Shown: positions 6,886 to 14,894, counted from the stretch's first letter. The stretch: DNA of 14,894 nucleotides from Cyclostephanos tholiformis (GCA_036939975.1 JALLPB010000533.1:1-14894); one strand, 5' to 3'. Numbers and translations are program-made. The notes: generated from the sequence alone by a model not told the origin.

Positions 6886-8896
6886 GAATACAATTTCTGG
6901 GTGCGCACAATCAATTAGAAGTGACCATAAAACAGTGATAACCAATAGACGTGAACTTATGCAATAGCCAATATATTGTAGTGCACGAGGGAGTACTTTT
7001 GTCTGTTCAAAACTGTGAATGATCATATCATATGTAGGCAAAAAGGGACATCAAATATCGAGTGACACAATCTACCAGAGAGACCAAGGCGGGTCTCTAG
7101 GATTGGGATTGATAAGAAATAAGGGTTCTCCTTGCCAAGCAGCAGGCAGCAACGGGACAATTAAGAACGAATTAGCCCAATAGATTGTTGTATTTTGGAT
7201 CAGCTTAAATTTTATTTTCGGGTAAGCTATCTAATAATAACAATACGTCCACACTATTTATCGGTTGTGGGTGAGAGAAACAACTTTGGCCTGAAAATTA
7301 TGAATGACAGACTCAATCTGGGTCTACACGCAAAAGAGTTCTGAGGTACCAAACCTATGAAGACAAGTGGTTGCAACTTATATGCCTTCACCTTCGTCTG
7401 TCTATATCCAACTCGTTAGGTATTTGTGTTCTTTTGAGAACCAGACGTCACAACTTGTAGGAGTGTGTGAGATCATTTTCTTTAACAAGTGATGGTCCAT
7501 GACATGGTTAGTCCTGCTCAGTCGACCACAGATGAAAAATCATTGATCACCCTTAGGACGGCCATCCTATTGAAAATAATAGAGGATACACACGGGAGGA
7601 GGGAATTTTACATATGAGAGTCATTGGGGGGAAACGAACCACGCAGGCATCTGCGAAAAAAAAACACGTCATGAGAGGGAAAGAGCATTACTCGTTTATC
7701 TTCGTGTATGGTTCAGACAATAAAATTTTAAACAGGAACTAAGATTTTTCTGCATCGGCCTTTTGCCTGATAGCGAGCTAGGTAATGTGTCATCACAACC
7801 AAACACCTGAAGAGTGATCCATTACAATTTCTTTCAATACGGGTGGTTTTTGAAAGATATGGACTCACCTACTGTTAGGTCTCGCTTTGAGAAAGGAGAT
7901 GTCTCTGCCAACGATGGATTATCGTCCGAGGCGCTGGAAAAAGAGGGCGATCAAGGTCAAGACAGGGATGAGAGATATACATGTTGATAAACCGCTGATA
8001 CCCTCACGATTGAAATAGGGGTCATTTTTCTTGTTTTCGATCATGTACAATAACTTTGTTTGAATGATTCTCGTCACTGGTCAATCCGACTGGGGCGGCA
8101 TACACTCAAATATAAAATCATTTCGAAGAAAACTCCCAGGCAAAGATATTTACATGCGAACATGAACGACGGAAGAACTTACCCGGTCGAAGGTCACGGA
8201 GAGGAACGGATAGCCCTCTCATCCTTTCACCTGTTATTTTGGTAGTGTCACGAAGTGTATAGAAGAGAACACTTTTCACATGAGTTTCAAGCTGCATGAT
8301 AGTGATAATGCCTCATCCCCTCGAAATAAATATTGACAAAAAGAGTCAGTGTAACTATGACAGAAGAGGCCATCAACGCAAGGCAAATGCGAGGGGGGAA
8401 AAAGAGACAGAACGTCCCGTTGATATCCCCCCTCCCAAAGCGTATACGAACGCCCTTTGCTCCGATGTGTTTCGTTTCGAAATTGTCATCATCCTCTTTC
8501 GCATTTTCGCAGTATATACCGCACGGGCGCGATAAAAAAACAACGACGACGACCTCATTCAACTAATATTCGATCAGCATCTTATGTGAGACATTATTCA
8601 TCAGGCACGCGCAAGGTCGATGAACCTACGAGGCGTATCAAGAAGGGGAATCCGAATATCCATCTCGAAGATCATCCCCTCGAATAATTAGTTGAAGATG
8701 TGTAATTATCTTCCCGCCAGATCACGATTGTACACGTCGGAGATGAAAAAACAGGATGTAATCTCACCTTTTGCGACGGACGTTGCGTCGCTATTCCTCG
8801 AACGGACACGCTCGGTCCCTGTCGTCAATGAATCGCCATCGTGAGAAATCTCTGATGCCGAAACACATCCTCCCCCCCCACACACACACCCTCTCC
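6886..8896. other. Gene-poor 2-kb intergenic region
   Basis: No frame longer than about 90 codons is open, and none has non-random composition. I found no tRNA-like B box (GGTTCGANTCC) or other RNA gene. The first part presumably contains the WSC gene 3' end, though no clear AATAAA was found near the stop. The right part (8313-8695) holds related short direct and inverted repeats, listed separately. Confidence 0.55.
8559..8695. repeat. Near-perfect 15/16-bp inverted repeats, 106 bp apart
   Basis: The left arm is TCAACTAATATTCGA (8559-8573). The right arm is TCGAATAATTAGTTGA (8680-8695). They are complementary except for one extra base. A partly similar arm, TCGAAATAAATATTGA, lies at 8321-8336. 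The 13-mer TCATCCCCTCGAA occurs at 8313-8325 and 8672-8684. The layout resembles a very small decayed terminal-inverted-repeat (MITE-like) element, but no target-site duplication was identified. Confidence 0.45.
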
Positions 8897-9205
8897 TCAG
8901 GCGCGACCTTCATTCGCCATCTCGCAGCACCTCGTCCATGCCATGACAGCCCCGGACAGGCAAGACGATGCCCCGGTGGCGATGGCGGCGGTGGCGGCAT
9001 CATTCGAGATCGCGGGACGATCGTCGTCGATTACGTCGTCCGGGCCGCCGCCGCCGCCGCCGGTCGCTCTCCGCGAATCGCCGGAGGAGGCGGCATCGCG
9101 GATGGAGTCGACGCACGCCACGAGCGCCCTCCGTTGTTCGAAGCACATCCTCTCGCATTCGGTGACGTCTTCGGGATTACTACCGGATGGTTCCTTCATC
9201 GGCAT
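8897..9205 (-). CDS. Small cysteine-motif protein, CHCH-like (CX9C...CX10C), 102 aa
   Basis: The ORF runs from ATG 9205 (MPMKEPSG; ATG 9199 is the next in-frame candidate) to TGA 8897-8899. The open frame extends upstream to 9481, but that part looks like untranslated leader. C21-FEQRRALVA-C31 is a CX9C motif, preceded by C17. C82-LSGAVMAWTR-C93 is CX10C, followed by C94. A CX9C-CX10C pair is known from the COX6B and COA6 families of the mitochondrial intermembrane space, which form two disulphide-linked helices. Here the linker is about 50 residues and rich in Gly, Asp and Ala, much longer than in those families, and the C-terminus ends eight residues after C94. The helical character of both cysteine segments supports a CHCH-type fold; a COX-assembly role would be inference. 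It is head-to-head with LSM7. Confidence 0.5.
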   Translation of the reverse strand: MPMKEPSGSNPEDVTECERMCFEQRRALVACVDSIRDAASSGDSRRATGGGGGGPDDVIDDDRPAISNDAATAAIATGASSCLSGAVMAWTRCCEMANEGRA

Positions 9206-9502
9206 CCGTGGATTGTCGGGTGGGGATGATGGATGGCCTTGCAGGCGATGGGATTTTATTGCCGCATGAAATTGAAATAATAGTGATGGGTAATAGCTGT
9301 TATTTGTTTTCAACGCACCCACAAAATAGTTTGACTCTAGCACCGATTTTGGGGGTGACTTTTTTGTGTGGCGCGGAGACGAAGTGACGACAGACAGATG
9401 ACGACGCAAAAAAAGCGGGAAACACTTAGCACAAAAACACTCCGTCTGATACGCGATCCATCCTGCGCTCTTCCCATCCAAAAATCCAAAAGCAGGAGGA
9501 CC
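9206..9502. promoter_or_regulatory. Divergent interval between the CHCH-like gene and LSM7
   Basis: These 297 bases separate two divergent start codons. No canonical TATA box is seen for LSM7. A weak CAATAAAAT-like element, read on the minus strand, lies about 45-55 bases upstream of the CHCH-like start. A short GACGACAGACAG tract lies near the LSM7 side. The promoter role is inferred from position. Confidence 0.35.
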
Positions 9503-10361
9503 ATGAGTTCCGCCGGAAGAGGAGACGCGCGCTCATCCAACAAGGGCGGTGGTGGTGGTGGTGGTGGACGTGGAGGTGGAGGTGGTGGTCACAGCAGCAA
9601 GAAGGACTCCATCCTGGAATTGGCCAAGGCGAGTTGCTCCCTTTTCGTCGTGCTTTCGTCCAGCGTCGTCGACTTCGGGACCGGGGGAAGGTGGGCGTCG
9701 TCGAGGCGCTCTCGCCGCCGTTTTCTTTTTTTCGTGCCGGTTCGATGTTTTCATCGATGATGCCCGTATCACTAGTTCCTTATGCCCGCCTCGTTAAAAA
9801 TACGCCCTCCCCCCCCCCCCAACTCTCTCATCCAGCTGATAGATTCCGTCGTACGCGTGAAATGCCTGGGGGGGAGAGAACTACGGGGGGCGTTGCGCGG
9901 GTACGATGAGCTCGTCAATTTAGTCCTGGACGATTGCGACGAATTCATAAGGGGTAAATACACAGCCATGCCGTTTTCAATTTTGCGTTTGTCGTTTTCC
10001 CGATTCGTCCCATTCGATCAGACGAATCCCCGCAGTGTATTTCATTCCCGCGCGTTCTTTCTTTCGTCGTGCGTCTCCTCGCGGCCCAACTCGAAATGGA
10101 TCTACCATACGCGCATGACACTCGTATCCGTAACATTCGTCTTCGGGAATTGTATGCGCGCGCGATCGTGATTTCTCTCCTTGATGGGAATCAATCGAAG
10201 ACCTGGACGACCCCGAACAGGTCACGAGCCAAACCAGACGATTGGGATTGGTGGTCATCCGGGGCACGCAAGTTAGTTTGGTCTCGCCCGAGGAGGGGAT
10301 GGAGGAAATTGCGAATCCATTCCTGGCCGGGGCGGACGATGAGGAGGAGGTCGAGGAATAG
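9503..10361 (+). CDS. LSM7: U6 snRNA-associated Sm-like protein LSm7 (134 aa, three exons)
   Basis: The exons are 9503-9628, 9836-9953 and 10201-10361 (TAG 10359-10361). The spliced product reads SILELAK-LIDSVVRVKCLGG, then RGALRGYDELVNLVLDD (Sm1), CDEFIR-D-LDDPEQ and RRLGLVVIRGTQVSLVSP (Sm2), then an acidic tail. This follows known LSm7 proteins without gaps at both splice joins. LSm7 is one of seven subunits of the Lsm2-8 ring that binds the U6 snRNA 3' end in the nucleus and of the Lsm1-7 ring that promotes mRNA decapping in the cytoplasm. The N-terminus (residues 1-37) has a Gly-rich GGT-repeat extension, which makes the protein longer than the roughly 103-115 aa of human or yeast LSm7. 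The first intron appears to use a GC donor. It is divergent from the CHCH-like gene and convergent with LSM12. Confidence 0.94.
9629..9835 (+). other. LSM7 intron 1 (207 bp, GC-AG)
   Basis: The donor is CCAAG|GCGAGT and the acceptor CATCCAG|CTGAT, phase 0. The join gives ELAK-LIDS, aligning with LSm7 of yeast (DLAKYKDSKIRVK) and human (DLSKYIDKTIRVK) with no gap. The nearest GT (9633) would break the frame. The tract before the acceptor contains 12 consecutive C (9809-9820). Confidence 0.85.
9954..10200 (+). other. LSM7 intron 2 (247 bp, GT-AG)
   Basis: The donor is AAGGG|GTAAAT and the acceptor ATCGAAG|ACCTGG, phase 1. It joins FIR to DLDDPEQ with a composite Asp codon. Read-through meets a stop within the intron in the coding frame. 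Confidence 0.88.
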
Positions 10362-11292
10362 GATGAAATGTGCAATATTTTCCCTTTTCACATTAGATTT
10401 CAGCCTCCCGGCTCTTTAATGGACGCGAGGCCCGGAATATTCATGAATTTTTATCCATTCTTATGGTTGCTCACACCATGCCAACTGCCTGACAATGGAT
10501 ATCGATTCCAGTTGCTTGGGATGAAGACTATTAAATCATTACCTGTGGTGAACGGGTTACTACAACCAAGTTTTGAATCCAATGAGGTATGATGAACCAG
10601 CTGATCGATTTAAAGGAAACTCAATGACCTGCGAATGAGCTGTTTGATTTTTAGTCCGCACTTAAAATAATCTAATTCATACCTCTCATAAAGAAAACTA
10701 TCATTACCTTTCATTAAACGGTGTGACTATGACAATGCGATTTTGTTTTTGTCTACGATACTGTTTTCAAAATGTGCACCGTAAGAGGGGATCACATGAT
10801 AAAAGTGTGCGATGTGGCCTACAAGATGCTGCATGAAACCGCCCCGCATGCTGATGACAAAGAAACTCTTCTTGATGTTAGGGTGTAAAGTGATCAGCAA
10901 TGGATAAAAATGAAAACATGTTTTTTCTAATGACCAGAATAATGAGCTAAAAATTACAAACGAATCAGTTACGTGCTCCGTATGCTATCACAAGTCGCCC
11001 AATCCCCCCCCCCCCCCCTCCCAACAACAACCACGAAAATATGATAATGAGAAGCACATTAGCTTGATCGTTTTTACTTGAAGTAACGCGTGTATTTGTT
11101 TCAGAACTATTGTGTATGGGATTTTCCGCTCAGACAATTCGAAGGCCGAATAGAAATAGCGAAATAGTGAGTGATATTGTTCAACGCAAGGGCTCGGAAA
11201 CTTCCCTAAATTCTCTTACACCGGCCACGATTTCATTTCTTCATGTATTTCTCTCTCCTCTCGAAGAAGAAACTAAAGATTTTCTTCCCCGT
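10362..11292. other. Intergenic region between convergent LSM7 and LSM12
   Basis: This is the shared 3' flank of two convergent genes. No open frame has coding-like composition; the longest begins near 10368 and its translation shows no domain. It includes a run of 15 C at 11004-11018. No RNA gene was recognised. Confidence 0.55.
11004..11018. repeat. Poly-C tract (15 C)
   Basis: This is an uninterrupted run of 15 C in noncoding DNA. It is the longest of several C runs in the window. Confidence 0.9.
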
Positions 11293-12234
11293 TTATGATT
11301 TCGCCGCCGATACGATCATTTTCACCCTTTCCAAGCTATGCAAGTCCAATCCCCCGCCGACGTTGTTGATCAACGAGCAATTATCCGGCGCATACGGCGG
11401 GTCGACGCGTATCTCTTTGAGCACGATTATCGACTCCCCTCTCCATACCACCTCGTTGCACGCCTTCAGCAATTTGTCGAATATTTTCTGTCCCTCGGAG
11501 GATGCCTGTACCGGTTATCGGACGCGTGCGGGGGCATATGGAGGTGAAAGGTGATGATGATGATGATGATGATCGGTGACAGTGAATATGAAGAACGACC
11601 ACACCACCACCCCATCACCCCGACAGAAGTAATGTCATAATTCAACCCGGCCAGTCTCATATGAAAAAAAATTATGCCGCCACACACTCTTCGGCAGAAG
11701 CAACAAGTAAAACTCACCCTCTGATTAATGTGACCGAAGCTCTCCTCGGCGAGCCGTATCGCCCTCCGTTCCCTCTCCTCCATGACCTTCCTGCCAACAT
11801 TCGACAATGGGAGCTTCAGGTCGTTGAGGTCTTCCACGCCCGCGAGTTTTCGCGCGTCGTCCTCCGTCATTTTGCCACCCGCGCCCCCCCCCCCCTACTC
11901 CCCCAATCTCGTATTCGATGGTCTTGCGAGTGAGGACCGACGTGGCGTTCACGATGGTTACCTCGCACGACACCGTGGTGTGCGGCAGCGCCTTCTTCAG
12001 CACGATGGTATTGGAGAATTCGTCGGTACTGTACACGAGTCCCCGGACGATGTTACCGAACGGCGAGAGCTTCAGTTCCACCAGGGTGTTGACGGGATAG
12101 GTGTCGGCGAGGGGGTGGGAGGTTGCGTACGACGACGAGCCACCCTTGCCGCCCATCGCCTGCGACGACGAGCCCCCCCCCCGTCCTCCCATCGTGGACT
12201 GGGGCGTCGCCCTGCTGCTGCTCGATTCGGCCAT
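11293..12234 (-). CDS. LSM12: LSM12-like protein (Lsm domain plus AD domain), two exons, frame broken at a homopolymer
   Basis: Exon 1 is 11718-12234 and exon 2 is 11293-11505 (stop TAA 11293-11295). The start is ATG 12234 (MAESSSS); an in-frame ATG at 12357 is possible but its extension looks like leader. A Ser/Gly-rich N-terminus (1-45) is followed by an Lsm-like domain (about 47-110: VNTLVELKLSPFGNIVRG, FSNTIVLKK, CEVTIVNATSV). A second segment in another frame begins MTEDDARKLAG and carries the anticodon-binding-like (AD) domain, including ERRAIRLAEESF and, over the splice join, HINQR-ASSEGQKIFDKLL, then VVWRGESIIVLKEIRVDPPY. These match the human LSM12 pattern (AYAISAGVSLEGQQLF, IVVMEEVVITPPYQ). 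The frames meet at 12 consecutive G on the coding strand; a run of 11 would keep one frame, for about 242 aa. LSM12 proteins associate with RNA and ataxin-2-type partners in other eukaryotes. The break is probably a sequence-length error or polymorphism. It is head-to-head with CCT6. Confidence 0.88.
11506..11717 (-). other. LSM12 intron (212 bp, GT-AG)
   Basis: On the minus strand the donor is CAGAGG|GTGAGT and the acceptor GGTACAG|GCATCC, phase 0. The intron contains a (GAT)7 microsatellite at 11553-11573 on the plus strand. The join preserves the AD-domain helix without a gap. Confidence 0.88.
11553..11573. repeat. (GAT)7 microsatellite in the LSM12 intron
   Basis: Seven uninterrupted GAT units lie inside the LSM12 intron. 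A length change here would not affect coding. Confidence 0.9.
11884..11895. repeat. 12-C run at the LSM12 frame break
   Basis: There are twelve C on the plus strand (G on the coding strand), between GTA (Val) and a GCG-GGT-GGC-AAA-ATG segment. One base fewer would join the two LSM12 domain frames in a Gly-rich linker. Confidence 0.9.
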
Positions 12235-12613
12235 TAAAGAGAGAATCGCCTCCCGGGGGCGCGCTCGGCGATGAAGACCCGGGCGCCCGCCACCACCAAA
12301 AAAAGTGCAGCAACGTCTGTTGTGGCCCGTCAGTTTTGGATCATTATGTGTTCCCACGTATCATGTCTATTGTACGATACGTACAATACGATATTCGGCA
12401 CATGACCGACGGAGCAGAGCAATGCCACATCTCAAAATAAATTTTATTATCTCGGAAATCTCTCGCCGTCCGCCGCGCCGAACCTCCGACCATGAACGCC
12501 ACCATCAGAGTACTTTAATCGTCTTCTCCATTTGCGTAATATAAATTCAGGCCGCTCATCACATTCAAAAACAAGTAGTTTGAATAGTACGACATAAAGT
12601 CAAAACACACACA
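12235..12613. promoter_or_regulatory. Divergent promoter region of LSM12 and CCT6
   Basis: These 379 bases lie between the two start codons. A TATAAAT element at 12540-12546 lies 68 bases before the CCT6 ATG. A 9-bp-arm inverted repeat lies at 12368-12388. No clear heat-shock element (repeated nGAAn) was found, so stress control of this chaperonin gene is not supported by the sequence. The promoter role is inferred from position. Confidence 0.5.
12368..12388. promoter_or_regulatory. Inverted repeat, two 9-bp arms with 3-bp spacer
   Basis: The arms TATTGTACG (12368-12376) and CGTACAATA (12380-12388) are perfect reverse complements separated by ATA. The site is 134 bases from the LSM12 start and 226 bases from the CCT6 start. 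It is a candidate binding site for a dimeric regulator. Confidence 0.4.
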
Positions 12614-14424
12614 ATGTCGTCTCGCCTCCAAGAGCTCTCCCCCAACGCCGAGATTGTCTCGAAGCAGGCCGCCCTCGCGGTGAACATCGCCGCGGCGACC
12701 GGCCTACAGAACGTCCTGAAGTCGAACCTCGGTCCTCGTGGTACTCTCAAGATGCTCGTCGGCGGCGCCGGACAGATCAAACTGACCAAGGACGGGAACG
12801 TGCTCCTTCACGAGATGCAAATCCAGCATCCCACCGCCGCGTTGATCGCTAGGACTGCCACGGCGCAGGTGAGACTCCTTCCCACATACAGAGACGACGA
12901 TGATTTAATGCTAATTTTTTTCTCGTATAAAACCTTAACCATAAACGCACGCTTTGTGTTTATTTGGCTTCTCTTCCCACTATTCAAAATACGAAATTTC
13001 TCCACTCGTCACAGGACGAGATAACGGGAGATGGGACGACATCGACGGTACTCCTCTGCGGCGAGCTCCTTCGTCAGGCCCACCGGTACATTGCCGAGGG
13101 CCTGCATCCCCGTGTCATATCCGACGGCTTCGACATAGCGCGCGACGCCACGCTGAAATTCCTCGACGACTTCAAGGTCGACTACAACCGGGGGGGCGAT
13201 AACGGGAAAAAGAAAATCCAGGACGATCGCGAGCTCCTGCGCTGCATCGCCTCCACTTCTCTCAAGACCAAATTGGAGCACGACCTTGCCGAGAAGATAT
13301 CCGATGCGGTCGTGAACGCTATCCAATGCGTCGTGCCCGAGGATCCTGACTCCCCAGTGGACCTCAACATGGTCGAGGTCATGACCATGCAGCGCAAGCT
13401 CGGGACTGATTCCCGCTTCGTCAACGGCCTCGTCCTCGATCACGGTGGACGTCATCCCGACATGCCCAAAGTCCTTACAAACTGCCACGTCATGACCTGC
13501 AACGTTACCTTCGAGTACGAGAAGACGGAGGTCCAGAGTGGCTTCTTCTACAGCACCGCCGAGGAGCGGGAGAGACTCGTCGAGAGCGAACGGAAGTGGC
13601 TCGACGAGAGGTGTCGTCAGGTCGTGAACTTCAAGCGTTCCGTGTGCAAGGATGGCGAGAGCTTCGTCATGGTCAATCAGAAGGGCATCGATCCGCTTTC
13701 ACTCGACATATTCGCGAAGGAGGGCATACTTTGCCTCCGCCGGGCGAAGCGCAGGAACATGGAACGGCTGACGCTCGCGTGCGGGGGATCGCCCATCCAC
13801 AGCGTTGAGGACATGGAGCCCTCCCAGCTCGGATGGGCAGGGACGGTCAGCGAGGTATCGCTTGGGGACGATAAGTTCACGTTCGTGGAGGAGTGCCGAC
13901 ACCCCAAGAGCTGCACCCTACTACTGTATGGGCCGAACGGACACACAATTGACCAGATCAAGGATGCAGTACGCGACGGCCTACGCGCCGTTAAGAACGC
14001 CATCGAGGACGGTGCCGTCGTGCCCGGGGGAGGCGCGTTCGAGATAGCGGCGTCGATGCACTTGCGCGACGTCGTGGCGAGGGCCACCAAGGGACGTCCG
14101 AAATTGGGCGTGGAGGCGTACGCTGAGGCGCTACTCGTTATACCCAAGACCCTCGCGGAGAACAGCGGTTTCGACGTCCAGGATTCTATACTGAAGCTCA
14201 CCGACGCTCGTGAGGACTCGGGGTGTAAGCTCGCGGTTGGATTGGACTGTGAGACGGGCGAGGCTATGATATCTGAAGACCAGGGCGTCTGGGATAACGT
14301 TCGTGTCAAGAGGCAGTGCCTCCACCTTGCTACAGTCCTGGCCATGCAGTTGCTTTTAGTCGACGAAGTCATGAGAGCCGGGAAACAGATGGGAAGGGCT
14401 CCTCCCGCTGGCGGCGATGAGTGA
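12614..14424 (+). CDS. CCT6: T-complex protein 1 subunit zeta (CCT6), 554 aa, two exons
   Basis: Exon 1 is 12614-12868 and exon 2 is 13015-14424 (TGA). This is a subunit of the cytosolic TRiC/CCT chaperonin, a two-ring ATP-driven complex that folds actin, tubulin and other proteins. The match to zeta subunits runs end to end: [19 protein letters not shown] and [20 protein letters not shown] (exon 1); [14 protein letters not shown] (residues 86-99, nucleotide-binding GDGTT at 90-94); [38 protein letters not shown] (from N306); [42 protein letters not shown] (D402, in the conserved equatorial catalytic region); VPGGGAFE; and [10 protein letters not shown] to the MRAGK C-terminus. The length is slightly above the usual 530-545 aa, mostly from small insertions around 140-175 and at the C-terminus. 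No conserved site is missing. It is divergent from LSM12. Confidence 0.97.
12869..13014 (+). other. CCT6 intron (146 bp, GT-AG)
   Basis: The donor is GCGCAG|GTGAGA and the acceptor CGTCACAG|GACGAG, phase 0. It joins TATAQ to DEITGDGTT, the invariant ATP-binding segment. A TAA lies in the read-through frame before the acceptor. Confidence 0.95.
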
Positions 14425-14894
14425 GAAAAAGGATGGTTCATGTTAAAGAGGCTGGAAATCATCGGCGCTCGCCGGCTGGCTTGAGACTAATCGTATATCC
14501 ATTCCTGCCTTTTCGCTACACGCCTCGTCACATTTTACATTGTGTGCCAAATGTAAAATACCCACTTAGCTCACTGCAATAGGCTGTGTCTTTGTATATG
14601 TTTCTTCCTCTGGAAGGTACGAGGAAGAGGAATAGAAATCAGGCAAGTTGCTAACAAAGTCATTAAAGCAGTTGAGGGGTTATTATCATTCAACAGCTGA
14701 GATGCGCTGCCAGCGCCTCACTCTTACAATTATCTCTATTTAGCGTTTAAATTGGGGTTCCCAAGATATTTCAGATCTAATATTCTGTTTTTAAGCTTCG
14801 CTGTTTCACCAAGCGAACAAATCTGTACAAGTAATAATATGTTACGCAGAATATTTATAATCTTGATTATATATAATCCACGCCCGATTATATA
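14425..14894. other. CCT6 3' flank, AT-rich, no gene
   Basis: No coding-like frame is seen. A 10-bp perfect hairpin lies 108 bases after the CCT6 stop. No canonical AATAAA is evident. The last 80 bases are strongly AT-rich (TTATATATAAT). Confidence 0.5.
14532..14559. repeat. 10-bp perfect hairpin downstream of CCT6
   Basis: The arms ATTTTACATT (14532-14541) and AATGTAAAAT (14550-14559) enclose the 8-base loop GTGTGCCA. It could be part of the CCT6 3' UTR or a 3' processing signal, by position only. Confidence 0.5.

Noticed and set aside
8060..8245. 61-codon ORF in the gene-poor region
   Set aside because: Short, no motif, composition indistinguishable from noncoding neighbours.
6886..8896. 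tRNA or small RNA gene in the long gap
   Set aside because: No GGTTCGANTCC-type B box or cloverleaf was recognised, and no snRNA signature was seen by eye.
9206..9481. N-terminal extension of the CHCH-like ORF up to 9481
   Set aside because: It would fill the whole divergent interval almost to the LSM7 start, and its composition (CFCAKCF, NNSYYPS) does not resemble the downstream protein; it is more likely leader and promoter.
11862..11898. A 37-base intron explaining the LSM12 frame change
   Set aside because: It is much shorter than other introns here, has no pyrimidine tract before the acceptor, and is less simple than a one-base homopolymer length change.
12235..12357. Upstream in-frame ATG (12357) as the LSM12 start
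   Set aside because: The 41-residue extension has no family support and lies in the shared promoter region; ATG 12234 begins the Ser/Gly-rich N-terminus.
12235..12613. Heat-shock element upstream of CCT6
   Set aside because: No array of alternating nGAAn/nTTCn units was found.
13677..14462. Minus-strand 261-codon ORF antisense to CCT6
   Set aside because: CCT6 is certain on the plus strand across this stretch; the antisense frame is a by-product of its codon use.
1..14894. CRISPR array, bacterial defence system or prophage
   Set aside because: There are no regularly spaced repeats, and all confident genes are spliced eukaryotic housekeeping or surface-protein genes.

Overview
The window is nuclear DNA of a eukaryote with short spliceosomal introns. 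It is most likely a diatom or related stramenopile. The reasons are single-gene transcription units on both strands, introns of 87-247 bases, a WSC plus F5/8-type-C surface protein of a style common in diatoms, and proteins rich in Asp, Ser and Gly runs. No bacterial operon, organelle gene, tRNA, rRNA or CRISPR array was seen. The organism call is inference; intron length and protein style are what is visible.

Layout. Bases 1-1397 hold no supportable gene. Bases 1398-3079 are AT-rich and carry three weak hypothetical ORFs: a minus-strand 89-aa ORF, a plus-strand 181-aa ORF with an N-terminal PCNA-interacting (PIP-box) motif, and a 122-aa ORF in a frame broken by a stop. Bases 3286-5160 (minus) encode a 624-aa orphan with an internal repeated motif. 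Bases 5572-6885 (plus) encode a two-exon, 408-aa single-pass membrane protein with WSC and galactose-binding-like domains. Bases 6886-8896 are a 2-kb gene-poor stretch with small inverted repeats. Bases 8897-9205 (minus) encode a small cysteine-motif protein (CX9C and CX10C). LSM7 follows at 9503-10361 (plus, three exons, first intron GC-AG). After a 930-base gap, LSM12 lies at 11293-12234 (minus, two exons), with its frame broken at a 12-base homopolymer. CCT6 lies at 12614-14424 (plus, two exons). The last 470 bases are AT-rich 3' flank.

How the genes relate. The three firmly identified genes are housekeeping: CCT6 (cytosolic chaperonin subunit zeta), LSM7 (U6 snRNP and mRNA-decay ring subunit) and LSM12 (Lsm-domain plus AD-domain RNA-associated protein). 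The eight main coding units fall into four successive head-to-head pairs (- + - + - + - +), with 240-411 bases between start codons, so shared bidirectional promoters are plausible. Two of these intervals contain a perfect palindrome or inverted repeat and a TATAAAT element upstream of the plus-strand gene. No new defence or mobile system was found. The best leads are the divergent-pair layout, the orphan proteins, the LSM12 frame break and the GC-AG intron.
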